The notes beneath the pieces are model-generated. The model saw nothing but the letters and a program-made list of their open reading frames with translations. It was not told the origin of the DNA and did no database searches. The position numbers were made by a program, and so were the translations under genes. A DNA stretch of 64,000 nt from Clostridium prolinivorans (lineage in GTDB: Bacteria > Bacillota > Clostridia > Clostridiales > Clostridiaceae): NCBI RefSeq assembly GCF_004011155.1, contig NZ_RJWG01000004.1, positions 124,528-188,527 of the forward strand. Reading direction: 5' to 3'. This document shows, piece by piece, positions 26,211-36,645 of the stretch (the first letter of the stretch is position 1; every line of letters starts with the position of its first letter).

Positions 26211-28263
26211 TTATTAAAATTAGTAATGCACCGTAACCATTGAGCACAGTTTGAATGTTTACTATGGCACTTTTTTTAAAATGTTTAAATTCTATTTTGG
26301 GAAAAGATGCTTTATGCAATATCTCCTTTTCTTCTTTACTAAGCCTTATAGGTTCACCCATTTGAAGCCAATAATTAAAAGAAGATCCTTGCTTTTCATT
26401 TATTTCATAACTTGTAACTTTAATATCTGAATTAATATTTATTATATTTAATGACAATTTCCTTGAAGTAGTATTTTTAAGACCTCTTAATTTATAAATT
26501 TCTTCATAAGGAATTAAATTATCTATACCTTCATGGAAATTATAAAGTAATATTTGAAATTCATCGTGTGTTTTGGTAACAATATATCCATTACCTTTAT
26601 CAACTAATGTATCACCAAGTTTATTTAATAAATAATATCCATAATAAGATGGCTTTTTTATTCCCATATCATTAATAAGTCCAGGATATCCAAAAAAAAC
26701 TTCATTTGTTAAATTTACTTGTTTATCTAAAACATCAAAAGCTTTTAAAAAAGATATACATCTTCCATTTAATTCATTATGAATAATATACGGAATCATA
26801 TATACAGTATCATATATAGGATTTATTTCTTCTTTATTATTTGTATAATATATATCTTCAATTTTATGATTATAATTATTCTCTAATAAATCCTTTATTC
26901 TAAGTTTTAGATTATCTGAAATTTTTGTACTAAGTTCAAATTTAAATGACATAAAATCCAATGACTCTAAATCATCAAAATAACTTAAAAAAGATTCAAA
27001 AGCCTCCATAAAATTATCGTCTGTAAATCCAGTAGAATCAATAACTATAAGTGGTTTTATATCTATAGAATATAAAAATTCTAATACATCTTTTGTTCTA
27101 TTCCAGTTAAAAAATTTTGAATTTGGGAAAATAGCCATATCTATACTAAATATATTAATAATTCTTCCATATTCAAATCCTATTTCCTTTTGTATTTCTT
27201 CTAATGTATCCTTGTTATCTTCTATAAGAAGATCAAATGCATCTCCTATATTTATAACTTTTTTAAATTTTTTATCAAATTCTCCTAAATTTTTATCCAT
27301 ATCTATGTTTATTTTGTATATCCTATTTTCATAATTAAATCTATCATAATCTTCAAGATAATAAATAAGATAATTAATACTCTCGTTTAAATCTAGATTT
27401 TCAATTTTTTTCATTTGTTCATATTTATTTTTATCAATTTTAAATTTTTTTCTAAATTGTAATGGAGTCATTTTATACTGAAGTTTAAAATTTTTATTGA
27501 AATATCTAGTATGAGAAAAACCTACTTCTTCAGAAATTTCAGATATTGTTTTTTCTGAAGAAAGAAGTAACTTTATTGATTCTTCTACTCTGGTAATATT
27601 TATTAAATCTGTAAAACTATATCCTGTTGCATATTTAATTTCATGTGATATATATTGAGGACTTAAAAATTCTTTTTCTGCAATGTCTTGTAATGTTATA
27701 TTACTTTTATAATTATTATTTATATATTTATATATACTATGATATCTTTGAAATAAATTTACATCATCCTTAAGTTCTTCTTTTTCATAAATTAAATAAT
27801 TAAAGTTATTTAAAAGATGATATAATAAATCAACTAATACATGTTCTATTTCTTCATCATAATTTTCTTGTTTTTGAACCATTTCACAAAGTATTCTAGC
27901 TAAATATGTCCTTAGTTCATTATATTCGTTACTTGATTGAGAATTTATATCTGAAGATTTAGTATAAAAAAACATATTTTCAATATCTGAATAATATTTT
28001 TCAAAAAAATATGGATCTATATGAAAAATTAATACTTTATTATCATTTTTACTTTCAAGGTGATGAACTTCATCTACATTAATTATTTCCATTTGCCCTT
28101 CGTATATTTTATATTTAGTAGAATTTATATAAATTTCTAAACTTCCCTCAAGTACATAAATAATTTCTATAGCATAATGCCAATGAATAGGATAATTTTT
28201 TATATTTGCTAAAGAAATTGTAACAGGAAGCTTTTCAGCATAATTTATATATTCTGTTTCCAT
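26191..28263 (-). CDS. AraC-family regulator with cupin sensor and degenerate GH39-like C-terminal domain
   Basis: 690 residues, over twice a typical AraC protein. Residues about 1-100 form a cupin-like sensor (IHWHYAIEIIYVLEGSLEI). Residues about 185-285 are the AraC double helix-turn-helix, with ISEISEEVGFSHTRYFNKNF and KMTPLQFRKKF as the second helix-turn-helix and closing motif. The remaining part of about 360 residues resembles a GH39 beta-xylosidase barrel plus C-terminal beta domain. At the acid/base position the usual W-N-E is replaced by FELSTK (about residue 440), and at the nucleophile position T-E is replaced by YYTNNKEE (about residue 472), so it is probably a non-catalytic sugar-binding sensor. 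This last point is inference from motif comparison. Start ATG at 28263 with GGAGG upstream. No xylan or sugar operon is adjacent. Confidence 0.82.
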   Translation of the reverse strand: METEYINYAEKLPVTISLANIKNYPIHWHYAIEIIYVLEGSLEIYINSTKYKIYEGQMEIINVDEVHHLESKNDNKVLIFHIDPYFFEKYYSDIENMFFYTKSSDINSQSSNEYNELRTYLARILCEMVQKQENYDEEIEHVLVDLLYHLLNNFNYLIYEKEELKDDVNLFQRYHSIYKYINNNYKSNITLQDIAEKEFLSPQYISHEIKYATGYSFTDLINITRVEESIKLLLSSEKTISEISEEVGFSHTRYFNKNFKLQYKMTPLQFRKKFKIDKNKYEQMKKIENLDLNESINYLIYYLEDYDRFNYENRIYKINIDMDKNLGEFDKKFKKVINIGDAFDLLIEDNKDTLEEIQKEIGFEYGRIINIFSIDMAIFPNSKFFNWNRTKDVLEFLYSIDIKPLIVIDSTGFTDDNFMEAFESFLSYFDDLESLDFMSFKFELSTKISDNLKLRIKDLLENNYNHKIEDIYYTNNKEEINPIYDTVYMIPYIIHNELNGRCISFLKAFDVLDKQVNLTNEVFFGYPGLINDMGIKKPSYYGYYLLNKLGDTLVDKGNGYIVTKTHDEFQILLYNFHEGIDNLIPYEEIYKLRGLKNTTSRKLSLNIININSDIKVTSYEINEKQGSSFNYWLQMGEPIRLSKEEKEILHKASFPKIEFKHFKKSAIVNIQTVLNGYGALLILIKKVQKY

Positions 28264-28344
28264 AAAATACCTCCGTTTTATGCTTAATTTTTTATACTTT
28301 AGTAACTTTGAAAAACTTGTTCTGTTGCAATTTCTTTAGTATTA

Positions 28345-28560
28345 TTATAATTTTTCTATACCTACTACTTCATATCCAGCATCTTCTATAGCTTCTTTAA
28401 ATTTTTCATCTTCTACATCTTCTTCAAGTTCAACTAAAGCATTTTTACCTTTAAGATCAACTTTTACAGATTTTACTCCATATATTTCTTTTAATGCTTC
28501 ACTAACATGATTAACACAATGATTACAACTCATTCCTTCAATTAATATTTTCTTTGTCAT
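28345..28560 (-). CDS. copZ: copper chaperone, heavy-metal-associated domain protein
   Basis: 71 residues, one HMA domain. It binds Cu(I) and hands it to the export ATPase. The metal-binding motif is GMSCNHC (Met-x-Cys-x-x-Cys) near the N-terminus, and the ferredoxin-like fold is supported by GVKSVKVDLKGKNALVEL and AIEDAGYEV. Start ATG at 28560 with GGAGGTA upstream. It is the last gene of the csoR-copA-copZ group, separated from copA by about 170 bases that contain dispersed-repeat copy D, so it may be transcribed separately or by read-through. Confidence 0.92.
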   Translation of the reverse strand: MTKKILIEGMSCNHCVNHVSEALKEIYGVKSVKVDLKGKNALVELEEDVEDEKFKEAIEDAGYEVVGIEKL

Positions 28561-28602
28561 AAAATATTACCTCCATTTTTTAAAAGTTTTATAAATTTAT
28601 AT

Positions 28603-28722
28603 TATAATTATCTCACAAAAATCTTTTTATTAAATTTTGACCACTATATATAGATATAATAAGAATTTAGAAACACTAAATTATATAGTAGAAATTAATT
28701 TACAGCTTATTGTGGATTAATT
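28603..28722 (-). repeat. dispersed intergenic repeat, copy D
   Basis: Reverse orientation. It carries TTATCTCACAAAAA and GACCACTATAT, shared with copy B, and TTAATTTACAGCTTATTG, which on the other strand is shared with copy C. It lies between copA and copZ, splitting the copper operon. Confidence 0.65.
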
Positions 28723-28729
28723 ATTTTGT

Positions 28730-30958
28730 TTATTTTATTTTAAATCTTTTAAGCCTTAAAGCATTTGTTACCACAGATACTGAACTAAGACTCATTGCAG
28801 CTCCTGCTATCATAGGATTTAATAAAGGTCCTCCAAATATGTGAAGTATTCCCATAGCAATTGGAATACCTATTATATTATATCCAAATGCCCAAAATAG
28901 ATTTTCTTTTATATTTCTTATAGTACTCTTACTTAATTTTAATACAGTTATTACATCCATTAAATCACTTTTCATAAGAACAATATCTGCAGATTCTATT
29001 GCAATATCTGTCCCTGAACCTATAGCCATACCTATATCTGCTTGTGCTAATGCTGGGGCATCATTTATGCCGTCGCCAACCATTGCAACTTTTTTACCAT
29101 ATTTTTGGAGTTTTTTAATTTCACTTGCTTTATCCTCTGGTAAAACCTCTGCTAAAATTTTATCTATTCCTACTTCTTTTCCTATAGCTTCAGCCGTTTT
29201 TTTATTATCTCCAGTTATCATAACAGTTTCAATTCCCATATTATGGAGAATTTCTATTGCTTTTTTACTATTTTCTTTTATAGTATCAGCAACAGCTATA
29301 ATACCTGCTATATTATTATTTATAGCTATATACATTGGAGTTTTTCCTTCTTTAGCAAGTTTATTAGATTTTTCTTCTAAGTTTTTTAATGATATATTTC
29401 TTTCTTCCATAAATTTTTTATTTCCAGCTAAAATTTCTTTATCATCTATTCTAACTTCAATTCCACCACCTGGTACTGCTTTAAAAAAGTCAATTTTTTT
29501 AAAATCTATATATCTTTCTTTAGCAAATTTAACAATAGCTTCACCAAGTGGATGTTCAGAAGCTTTTTCTGCAGATGCAGCTATTTGAAGCAATTCATTT
29601 TCTGTTATACTTTCTGTAGTAATTATATCTGTAACCTTAGGCTTTCCTTCTGTAATAGTGCCCGTTTTATCAAACACTACAGTTTCTATCTTATGAACAG
29701 TTTCTAACGCTTCACCACTTTTTATTAAAATACCATATTCTGCACCTTTACCTGTTGCAACCATAATTGCTGTTGGTGTTGCAAGGCCTAAAGCACAAGG
29801 ACATGCAATTACTAAAACAGATATAAAAATTGTAAGTGAAAATAATATTGATTCTTTGCCAATAAAATACCATGCTAATCCTGATATAACCGCTAATAAC
29901 ATAACTATTGGAACAAAATATCCTGAAATAATATCTGCAAGCTTTGCAATAGGAGCTTTAGAGCCTTGAGCATCTTCTACTAATCTTATAATTTGAGAAA
30001 GGACTGTATCTTTCCCAATTTTAGATGCTCTATATTTTATAGTTCCATTTTTATTTATACTTGCTCCAATAACTTTATCTCCAACATTTTTTTCTACTGG
30101 AATACTTTCACCTGTCAGCATTGATTCATCTACAGAAGTATTTCCTTCTATAACTTCACCATCTACTGGTATCTTTTCTCCAGGCTTAACTATTATTAAA
30201 TCTCCTACTCTTACTTCATCTATATTAATTTCTATTTCTTTTCCATCTCTTATAACTATAGCTGTTTTAGGAGCAAGTCCCATAAGTTTTTTAATAGCTT
30301 CTGAAGTTTTTCCTTTAGAAACAGCTTCTAAGTACTTACCAAGAGTTATTAAAGTAATAATAACTGCCGCTGATTCAAAATATAAATCTTTAGCATAATG
30401 TGTATTTCCTTTAAAAATCATAATAACTGCAAATATTCCATAAAAAACTGCAGCAGATGTTCCTATTGCAATAAGTGAATCCATATTAGGATTTCTTTTT
30501 ATTAAAGTTTTAAACCCTATTTTATAATATTTATTACCAGCAATCACTACAGGTATAACTAAAATCAATTGTAATAAAGCAAAAGTTTTTGGATTAATCA
30601 TAGGATCTATAAAAGAAGGTAAAGGAAACCCTATCATATGTCCCATAGATATATAAAGTAGCGGAATTGTAAATATTAAAGATATAATAAATTTATTAAA
30701 TATAAGTTTAATTTCTTTTTCTTTTTTTCTATCATCTAAGTCTTCTGTATTTTCTTCTAAAGCTTTATATCCAGCTTTTTCTATAACTCTTTTTATATCT
30801 GAAACTTCTACCTTTGAAGGATCATATTTTATATTTAATTTTTCTGATGCTAAGTTTACATTAGACTCTATAACCCCGTCAAGCTTTTTAGTAACTCTTT
30901 CAACTGTTTTGGCACAAGCAGCACAAGTCATTCCTTCTATTTTGAATATTTTATTCAT
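28730..30958 (-). CDS. copA: copper-exporting P1B-type ATPase
   Basis: 742 residues. It pumps Cu(I) out of the cell. There is a single N-terminal HMA domain with GMTCAACAK (Cys12 and Cys15), then eight membrane segments. The intramembrane metal site is [10 protein letters not shown], the phosphorylated Asp is in [12 protein letters not shown], the TGES loop is [11 protein letters not shown], the nucleotide-domain HP motif is SEHPLGEAI, and [14 protein letters not shown] is the hinge. The C-terminal membrane pair carries FGYNIIGIP and [17 protein letters not shown], matching the Cu(I) ATPase signature. Start ATG at 30958, 10 bases after csoR. Regulation is expected through the CsoR operator ahead of csoR. 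Confidence 0.95.
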   Translation of the reverse strand: MNKIFKIEGMTCAACAKTVERVTKKLDGVIESNVNLASEKLNIKYDPSKVEVSDIKRVIEKAGYKALEENTEDLDDRKKEKEIKLIFNKFIISLIFTIPLLYISMGHMIGFPLPSFIDPMINPKTFALLQLILVIPVVIAGNKYYKIGFKTLIKRNPNMDSLIAIGTSAAVFYGIFAVIMIFKGNTHYAKDLYFESAAVIITLITLGKYLEAVSKGKTSEAIKKLMGLAPKTAIVIRDGKEIEINIDEVRVGDLIIVKPGEKIPVDGEVIEGNTSVDESMLTGESIPVEKNVGDKVIGASINKNGTIKYRASKIGKDTVLSQIIRLVEDAQGSKAPIAKLADIISGYFVPIVMLLAVISGLAWYFIGKESILFSLTIFISVLVIACPCALGLATPTAIMVATGKGAEYGILIKSGEALETVHKIETVVFDKTGTITEGKPKVTDIITTESITENELLQIAASAEKASEHPLGEAIVKFAKERYIDFKKIDFFKAVPGGGIEVRIDDKEILAGNKKFMEERNISLKNLEEKSNKLAKEGKTPMYIAINNNIAGIIAVADTIKENSKKAIEILHNMGIETVMITGDNKKTAEAIGKEVGIDKILAEVLPEDKASEIKKLQKYGKKVAMVGDGINDAPALAQADIGMAIGSGTDIAIESADIVLMKSDLMDVITVLKLSKSTIRNIKENLFWAFGYNIIGIPIAMGILHIFGGPLLNPMIAGAAMSLSSVSVVTNALRLKRFKIK

Positions 30959-30968
30959 TTTTTCACCT

Positions 30969-31235
30969 CTATTTTTGAATAACTTTTTCTAAAATATTTA
31001 TTATTTCTTCTATCTTTTCATCACCATTGTCATTTTTAATAGCCTCTTTAACACAATGATGTAAATGCTGTTTTAAAATAAGAATATTAGCTTTTTTTAA
31101 AAGAGCTTGTGCTGCAATTATCTGATTAGATACATCTATACAATATCTTCCTTCTTCAAGCATTTTAATTATACCTTCAATTTGTCCTTTACATGTTTTT
31201 AAAGATTGTAATGCTTTTTTTTGTTCTTCATTCAT
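30969..31235 (-). CDS. csoR: CsoR-family copper-sensing repressor
   Basis: 88 residues, an all-helical DUF156/CsoR regulator. It represses the operon without copper and lets go of DNA when Cu(I) binds. The Cys-His-Cys ligand set is visible: [10 protein letters not shown] gives the first Cys, and [11 protein letters not shown] gives the His and second Cys. Start ATG at 31235 with AGGAGG upstream. It is the first gene of csoR-copA-copZ, directly behind a promoter overlapped by a GC-rich palindrome that fits a CsoR operator, so it is autoregulated. Confidence 0.93.
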   Translation of the reverse strand: MNEEQKKALQSLKTCKGQIEGIIKMLEEGRYCIDVSNQIIAAQALLKKANILILKQHLHHCVKEAIKNDNGDEKIEEIINILEKVIQK

Positions 31236-31250
31236 AATAAGACCTCCTAA

Positions 31251-31272
31251 CTCCTCCCATATGGGGGGTGTA
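31251..31272. promoter_or_regulatory. CsoR-type operator
   Basis: Read on the minus strand: TACACCCCCCATATGGGAGGAG, a G/C-rich pseudo-palindrome (CCCATATGGG core) like known CsoR sites with C runs and G runs around an A/T centre. It is the only such GC block nearby, and it lies at the predicted transcription start of csoR. Confidence 0.8.
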
Positions 31273-31277
31273 TATTA

Positions 31278-31306
31278 ATTGTAATATTAAATTAAAATAA
31301 ATTCAA
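31278..31306 (-). promoter_or_regulatory. copper operon promoter
   Basis: On the minus strand, -35 TTGAAT (31301-31306) and -10 TACAAT (31278-31283) have a 17-base spacer. The start would be near 31271, inside the CsoR operator. Confidence 0.7.
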
Positions 31307-31331
31307 GTAGTTTAATAATTTTTTAATAAAT

Positions 31332-31387
31332 AATTTAAAAGCCATACATAAAAAGGCTTTCCCTTATTTATATATGACTTTTAAATT
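31332..31387 (-). terminator. terminator of the threonine operon
   Basis: An imperfect hairpin with outer arms AATTTAAAAG / CTTTTAAATT and an inner AAGCC-type stem. It is located directly after the hom stop and followed by A/T-rich sequence. It separates the thr operon from csoR on the same strand. Confidence 0.6.
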
Positions 31388-31399
31388 TCTTTAAAATAT

Positions 31400-32687
31400 T
31401 TAATCTAAATTCTCTACTCTAATTACGTTATCTATTTGCTTTACGACTTTTAAATCTTTAATTTTATTTAAAGCATTATTTAATTTTTCTTCTAATGTTT
31501 GATGGGTAAATATAACAATATATACATATCCCTCATCTACAACTTTAGATTTTTGTATAAATGAAGATATACTTACTCCTTCTTCTCCTAAAATAGTAGA
31601 TATTTGTCCAAGTACACCTGGATCATCTTTTACAGTTATTCTTAAATAATATTCAGATGATACCTCTTTAATATCTACAACATTTTTTTCTATATTGTAT
31701 GTATAAGTATTATTAAATCTGTTATTTCTTAAAGTAGAAATTATATCTCCAACAACTGCGCTACCTGTTGGGAGTTCTCCAGCTCCTTTACCATATAACA
31801 TTAAATTACCTACAGCATTTCCCTTTAATAAAATTGCATTATATGAATTATTTACATTTGCAAGTGGATGATTAGAAGGTATCATAGTAAGATGAACTCT
31901 AAGTTCAAGATTTTCATCTACATTTTTTGCAATTCCTAAAAGCTTTATAACATATCCAAATTCCCTTGCGTATTCTACATCAACAGAACTTATTTTTGTT
32001 ATTCCTTCTCTATAAACTTTATTTATATCAACATTAGTTTCATAAGCCAATTTCGTTAATATAGCTAATTTATATGCAGCATCAAATCCTTCAATATCAG
32101 AAGTTGGATCTGCTTCTGCATATCCCTTTTCTTGTGCCTTTTTTAATGCATCTTGAAAATCCATTTTTTCAGATGTCATCTTTGTTAGTATATAGTTTGT
32201 TGTTCCGTTTATTATTCCAATTATTTCTTTTATTTTATTTCCTGTAAGGCTTTCTTTAATTACATTTATAATAGGAATTCCACCAGCAACACTAGCTTCA
32301 AAATTAACAATTACCTCTTTTTCTTCTGCTTTTTTAAATATTTCTTCTCCATGTGTAGCTATTAAAAGCTTGTTAGCTGTAACTAACTATATGTTTTCTT
32401 TTATTTATTGAATTTAGTATATATTCCCTAGCCGGCTCAATTCCACCCATAACTTCAACAACAATTTTTATATCATCATCATTTAATATATCATCTATAT
32501 CTGTAGTTAAAATTTCTTTTGGTATATTTATTCCTCTATCTTTATTTTTATCTTTAACTAAAACTTTAACTATTTCTATTTTGCATCCTGCTCTTTTTAT
32601 TATTTCTTCATTATTCATGTTTAATATGTTCCATACGCCCTTGCCTACATTGCCTAAACCTAAAAGAGCAATTTTGACACTTTCCAT
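31400..32687 (-). pseudogene. hom: homoserine dehydrogenase, frameshifted by a 4-base tandem duplication
   Basis: Hom reduces aspartate semialdehyde to homoserine, needed for Thr and Met. Two frames carry its parts: 32373-32687 encodes the NAD(P)-binding N-terminus (LLGLGNVGKGVW) up to NKRKHIVSYS and then a stop; 31400-32179 and the sequence before it encode the rest (VAGGIP, IIGIINGTTNYILTKM and a C-terminal ACT domain). At the break the minus strand reads GTTAGTTACAGC where GTTACAGC would restore the expected HIVTANKLLIATHG. Removing one GTTA (plus 32380-32387) gives one 427-residue frame, the normal length. The rest of the gene is well kept, so the lesion is recent, reversible, or a sequence error. 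The start at 32687 has AAGGGG upstream. Last gene of thrC-thrB-ask-hom. Confidence 0.9.
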
Positions 32688-32708
32688 AATTTTTATCCCC
32701 TTTCAAAC

Positions 32709-34031
32709 TTAATTTTCAAAAGCTTTGTATATAGCTCTTACAGCTTTTTCAAAATCATCATTTTCTACTCCAACTATAATATTTATTTCACTTGAACCTT
32801 GATCAATCATTCTTATATTTATATCTGCTTTTGCAAGACTTAAAAGTACTTTTGCTGCAACTCCCTTTGTTCTAATCATTCCTTTACCTACTGTAGCAAT
32901 TAAAGCCATATTAGGATAAACTTCAACTGAATCTGGTTTACACTGCTTTTTTATTTCTTCTATTATATCCTCTAATTTATCTTTTATTTGATTTTCTTCT
33001 ATTACAAGTGAAACAGTGTCAATACCTGAAGGCATATTTTCAAATGAAATACAATTGTGTTCTAATATAGAAAGTACCTTTCTGCAAAAACCTCTTTCTT
33101 GGTTCATGAGAATTTTTTGTATAGCAATTACAACAAACCCTTTTTTACCAGCAACACCTGTTATTGTACCGCTGTAATCTTTTATATCTGCATCATCAGG
33201 TACTATAAGTGTCCCTTTATCTTCAGGCCTGTTAGTATTTTTTATATTTATAGGAATACATACATCTCTAATTGGAAATATACTTTCTTCATGAAGCACT
33301 TTTGCTCCCATATATGAAAGTTCCCTTAATTCTTTATATGTTACAACTTCTATAGATTTAGGATTTTCCACAATATTAGGGTCTGCCATTAAAAGACCTG
33401 ATACATCTGTCCAATTTTCGTACATTTTTGCATCTAAGCATCTTGCAAGTATTGAACCTGTGATATCTGATCCGCCTCTTGAAAAAGTCTTAATATCACC
33501 ATTTGGCATAGATCCATAAAATCCTGGTACAACTGCTCTTTCTATATTTTTCATTTTTTCGCAAATAAGTTTTTGAGTACTTTCTAAATCTAATAACCCA
33601 TTATTTTTAAATTTAATAATTTCTGCAGCATCTACAAATTCATATCCTAGGTATTTTGCAAGTATTAACCCGTTTAAATACTCCCCTCTACTTGCTGCAT
33701 AGTCTGCCGATGCGCCATTTGTAATATTTTCCTTAACTTCATTTAGATATTTACTTATATCCATATCTATATTTAATTCATTAACTAAACCTTTAAATCT
33801 TTCTTCTATTATTTCAAAAACATCTTCAAATGGAATATCATTGTTTACATGTTGATAACAAAGATATAATAAATCTGTAACTTTATAGTCTTTACTAAAC
33901 CTTTTTCCTGGTGCAGAAGGAACTATATATCTTCTTTCTTTGTTTGCAAAGACTATATTTTTAACCTTTTGAAATTGATCACTATCTGCTAATGAACTTC
34001 CACCAAATTTAGCTACAACTACATTTCTCAT
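32709..34031 (-). CDS. aspartate kinase
   Basis: 440 residues. It phosphorylates aspartate, the first step to Lys, Thr and Met. The start is the ATG at 34029-34031, seven bases after AGGAG; an ATG two codons earlier is too close to the ribosome site. The N-terminal catalytic motif is VAKFGGSSLAD. TFSRGGSDITGSIL is the kinase signature, followed by ENWTDVSGLLMADP. Two C-terminal ACT regions (about residues 295-370 and 375-440) suggest feedback control by an amino acid, with Thr likely given the operon. It lies between thrB and hom. Confidence 0.95.
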   Translation of the reverse strand: MRNVVVAKFGGSSLADSDQFQKVKNIVFANKERRYIVPSAPGKRFSKDYKVTDLLYLCYQHVNNDIPFEDVFEIIEERFKGLVNELNIDMDISKYLNEVKENITNGASADYAASRGEYLNGLILAKYLGYEFVDAAEIIKFKNNGLLDLESTQKLICEKMKNIERAVVPGFYGSMPNGDIKTFSRGGSDITGSILARCLDAKMYENWTDVSGLLMADPNIVENPKSIEVVTYKELRELSYMGAKVLHEESIFPIRDVCIPINIKNTNRPEDKGTLIVPDDADIKDYSGTITGVAGKKGFVVIAIQKILMNQERGFCRKVLSILEHNCISFENMPSGIDTVSLVIEENQIKDKLEDIIEEIKKQCKPDSVEVYPNMALIATVGKGMIRTKGVAAKVLLSLAKADINIRMIDQGSSEINIIVGVENDDFEKAVRAIYKAFEN

Positions 34032-34056
34032 TTTCATACTCCTAACATAATAAAAT

Positions 34057-34941
34057 CTATTTTATAATAACTGTCCCTTTATTATCTATTTTTAATGGTA
34101 CTACATTCCACTTATATTTTAATTTGTCTAAATAATTTTTAATTTTTTCATAAAAGTCTAAATTATCATTTTCAAGCATAACCATTATAGTAGGCCCTGC
34201 TCCACTTAAAAATACTGCTAAACTTCCAAGCTCAGTACATTTTGATTTTATATAGTAAAAATCATGTATAAATTTAGCTCTATAATCTTCATGCAGAGAG
34301 TCTTTACATGCGTACTTTAATAAATCTAATTCTCCATTATTTAAAGCACTTATCATAAGTGCAACTCTGCCTACATTATAAACACCTTTTTTATAATCTA
34401 TTGTATTTGGTAAAGCCTCCCTAGCTTCTTCTGTTGATAAAGTAAATTCAGGAATAAGTGCACAAAATTTTATATCTTTATTAATATTTACTTTGCTGTA
34501 TATTATTTTTTCATCTTCTAATACAGAAACTACTATACCACCTAAAATAGCAGGTGCAATATTATCTGGATGTCCTTCTATTTCTGTTGCTATTTCTAAA
34601 AGCTCTCTTTCACTTAAAACATTGCCTGAAATCTCATTTGCAGCAAAAATACCTGCTGCAATACATGCAGCACTGCTTCCTAATCCTCTTGATACAGGTA
34701 TACTGCTTTCTATTGTTATTTTTATGCCTTTAATTTTATATCCTGTTTTTTTAAAGCATTTTTCCATAGATATATATATAAGGTTATCTTTATTTTTAAA
34801 TTTATCATCACAACCTTCAATAATAAGGCCTTCTTCAATTTCTTCAAAAAAATATCTGTTATACATATTTAAAGATACACCTAAGCAATCAAAACCCGGC
34901 CCCATATTAGCACTTGTTGCAGGAACTCTAACTTCAAACAT
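34057..34941 (-). CDS. thrB: homoserine kinase
   Basis: 294 residues from the ATG at 34939-34941. It phosphorylates homoserine for threonine synthesis. [19 protein letters not shown] opens the protein, and the GHMP ATP loop is [16 protein letters not shown]. The C-terminal GHMP motif is [11 protein letters not shown]. The GTG at 34950, which overlaps the thrC stop, also has a fair ribosome site and is an alternative start. Second gene of thrC-thrB-ask-hom; translation is probably coupled to thrC. Confidence 0.94.
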   Translation of the reverse strand: MFEVRVPATSANMGPGFDCLGVSLNMYNRYFFEEIEEGLIIEGCDDKFKNKDNLIYISMEKCFKKTGYKIKGIKITIESSIPVSRGLGSSAACIAAGIFAANEISGNVLSERELLEIATEIEGHPDNIAPAILGGIVVSVLEDEKIIYSKVNINKDIKFCALIPEFTLSTEEAREALPNTIDYKKGVYNVGRVALMISALNNGELDLLKYACKDSLHEDYRAKFIHDFYYIKSKCTELGSLAVFLSGAGPTIMVMLENDNLDFYEKIKNYLDKLKYKWNVVPLKIDNKGTVIIK

Positions 34942-34950
34942 AAATTCCAC

Positions 34951-36432
34951 CTACACTCCTAAAAACATTGATATAACTTTTTTAAGTTCATCTTTTTTGC
35001 ATACTGTAGTATGTTTAATCTCTTTTTTATATAAATCTTTTATACTTGAAGGTATTTGTAAATTAAATTTATTAGATAATTCATTAATCATTTCACAATC
35101 TAAACTATCTTTGTTTGTAAAATTTAATGCGTCATTAATACTTCTTGGAAATTTAAATGGACTTGCAGTAGATGCTATAATAGTAATATTTTTATCTCCT
35201 GTTTCTTTCTTATATTTTTCATAAACAAAATAAGCAACAGCTGTATGAGGATCTATAACATAATTTGAGTTTTTATAAACTTTGTTTATTGCAGATAAAG
35301 TTTCATCCTCATTAGCATATCCTCCATATAAAATATTCATTCTTTCTTTCATAGAATCTGTTATTTCATATTTCCCTTTTCCCATTAAATCTTTCATATA
35401 TTCTCTTACAATATCGCTATTTTCTTCACTTATTTCATATAAAAATCTCTCTAAATTACTTGAAATTAAAATATCCATTGAAGGAGAATTGGTAACAAAA
35501 AAATCTCTATTACAATCATATATACCACTGTTTATAAAATCAGTGAGTACATTATTTTTATTTGAAGCACATATTAATTTGCCTATAGGAATTCCCATTT
35601 TTTTAGCATAGTAAGCTGCTAATATGTTACCAAAATTTCCTGTAGGTACAGCTACATTAATAAATTCTCCATCTTTTATTTTATTTTCTGATAAAAGTTT
35701 AACATAAGCATATACATAATATACAATCTGTGGAACTAATCTTCCTATGTTAATTGAATTTGCTGAAGAGAGCATATATCCATTTTCGTTTAATATATTA
35801 TTATAATCAATATCTGTAAAAATCTTCTTTACAGCACTTTGTGCATCATCAAAATTTCCTTCAATACCTACAACAAATGTATTATCTCCTTCTTGAGTAA
35901 TCATTTGTCTTTCTTGAATATCACTAACTCCATATTTGGGATAAAATACAGCAACCTTTGTTCCATCAACATTTGAAAAGCCATCTAATGCTGCTTTGCC
36001 TGTATCTCCAGATGTTGCAGTTAAAATAACTATCTCTTTATCTATTCCATTTTTCTTTGCTGCTGTTTTCATGAAATATGGAAGTATACTTAATGCCATA
36101 TCTTTAAAAGCTAGTGTTCTTCCATGATATAACTCTAAAAAATATACTCCAGATTTATAAGTTATAGGTACTATATCTTTGCTTTCAAATTTTTCATTAT
36201 ATGCATTGCGTATACAGTAATCTAACTCCTCATCAGTAAAATCTGTTAAAAATTTTTTCATTACATAAAAAGCTATTTCTTTATATGTCATTTTAGAAAG
36301 TTCATTAAATGGTTTGTCTATTTTAGGAAATTCAGTTGGTACAAATAGCCCTCCATCTTCTGATATTCCCTTTATTATTGCCTTTGATGCAGTTATTAAA
36401 TTTCCTCCACCCCTTGTGCTTTTATACAACAA
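34951..36432 (-). CDS. thrC: threonine synthase
   Basis: 493 residues from the TTG at 36430-36432, six bases after AAGGTG; the GTG at 36441 lies in the ribosome site itself. It makes threonine from O-phosphohomoserine using PLP. The N-terminus LLYKSTRGGG is typical of this long ThrC class. The PLP lysine lies in GRTLAFKDMALS, and LTATSGDTGKAAL is the phosphate-binding segment. VPTGNFGNILAAYYAKKMG is a second signature. First gene of thrC-thrB-ask-hom. Confidence 0.95.
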   Translation of the reverse strand: MLYKSTRGGGNLITASKAIIKGISEDGGLFVPTEFPKIDKPFNELSKMTYKEIAFYVMKKFLTDFTDEELDYCIRNAYNEKFESKDIVPITYKSGVYFLELYHGRTLAFKDMALSILPYFMKTAAKKNGIDKEIVILTATSGDTGKAALDGFSNVDGTKVAVFYPKYGVSDIQERQMITQEGDNTFVVGIEGNFDDAQSAVKKIFTDIDYNNILNENGYMLSSANSINIGRLVPQIVYYVYAYVKLLSENKIKDGEFINVAVPTGNFGNILAAYYAKKMGIPIGKLICASNKNNVLTDFINSGIYDCNRDFFVTNSPSMDILISSNLERFLYEISEENSDIVREYMKDLMGKGKYEITDSMKERMNILYGGYANEDETLSAINKVYKNSNYVIDPHTAVAYFVYEKYKKETGDKNITIIASTASPFKFPRSINDALNFTNKDSLDCEMINELSNKFNLQIPSSIKDLYKKEIKHTTVCKKDELKKVISMFLGV

Positions 36433-36645
36433 AGCTATCACCTTCTTTTATAAAATTTATTTATTGCTGCATATAATTTTTGTATTAAATTTATAATTAT
36501 TTCCAAAAATTATATATAAACAATGATTTTTCTTTAAAATTTTCCTGCAATTTCTTGATTTTTGATTTTCTCTACTTTAAAAAATATTTTTTTGCACATT
36601 TATTGCTATTATAATACTAATATAAATGCTTATACTGTTGTTGTA

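Noticed and set aside
29067-29588. 173-codon open frame on the plus strand
   Set aside because: Antisense shadow of copA; no homology or ribosome site.
34493-35224. 243-codon open frame on the plus strand
   Set aside because: It is antisense to thrB and thrC, which are well supported; it has no ribosome site and a low-complexity translation.
36433-36645. T-box or threonine attenuator in the thr leader
   Set aside because: No T-box sequence, no Thr-rich leader peptide and no clear terminator were seen.
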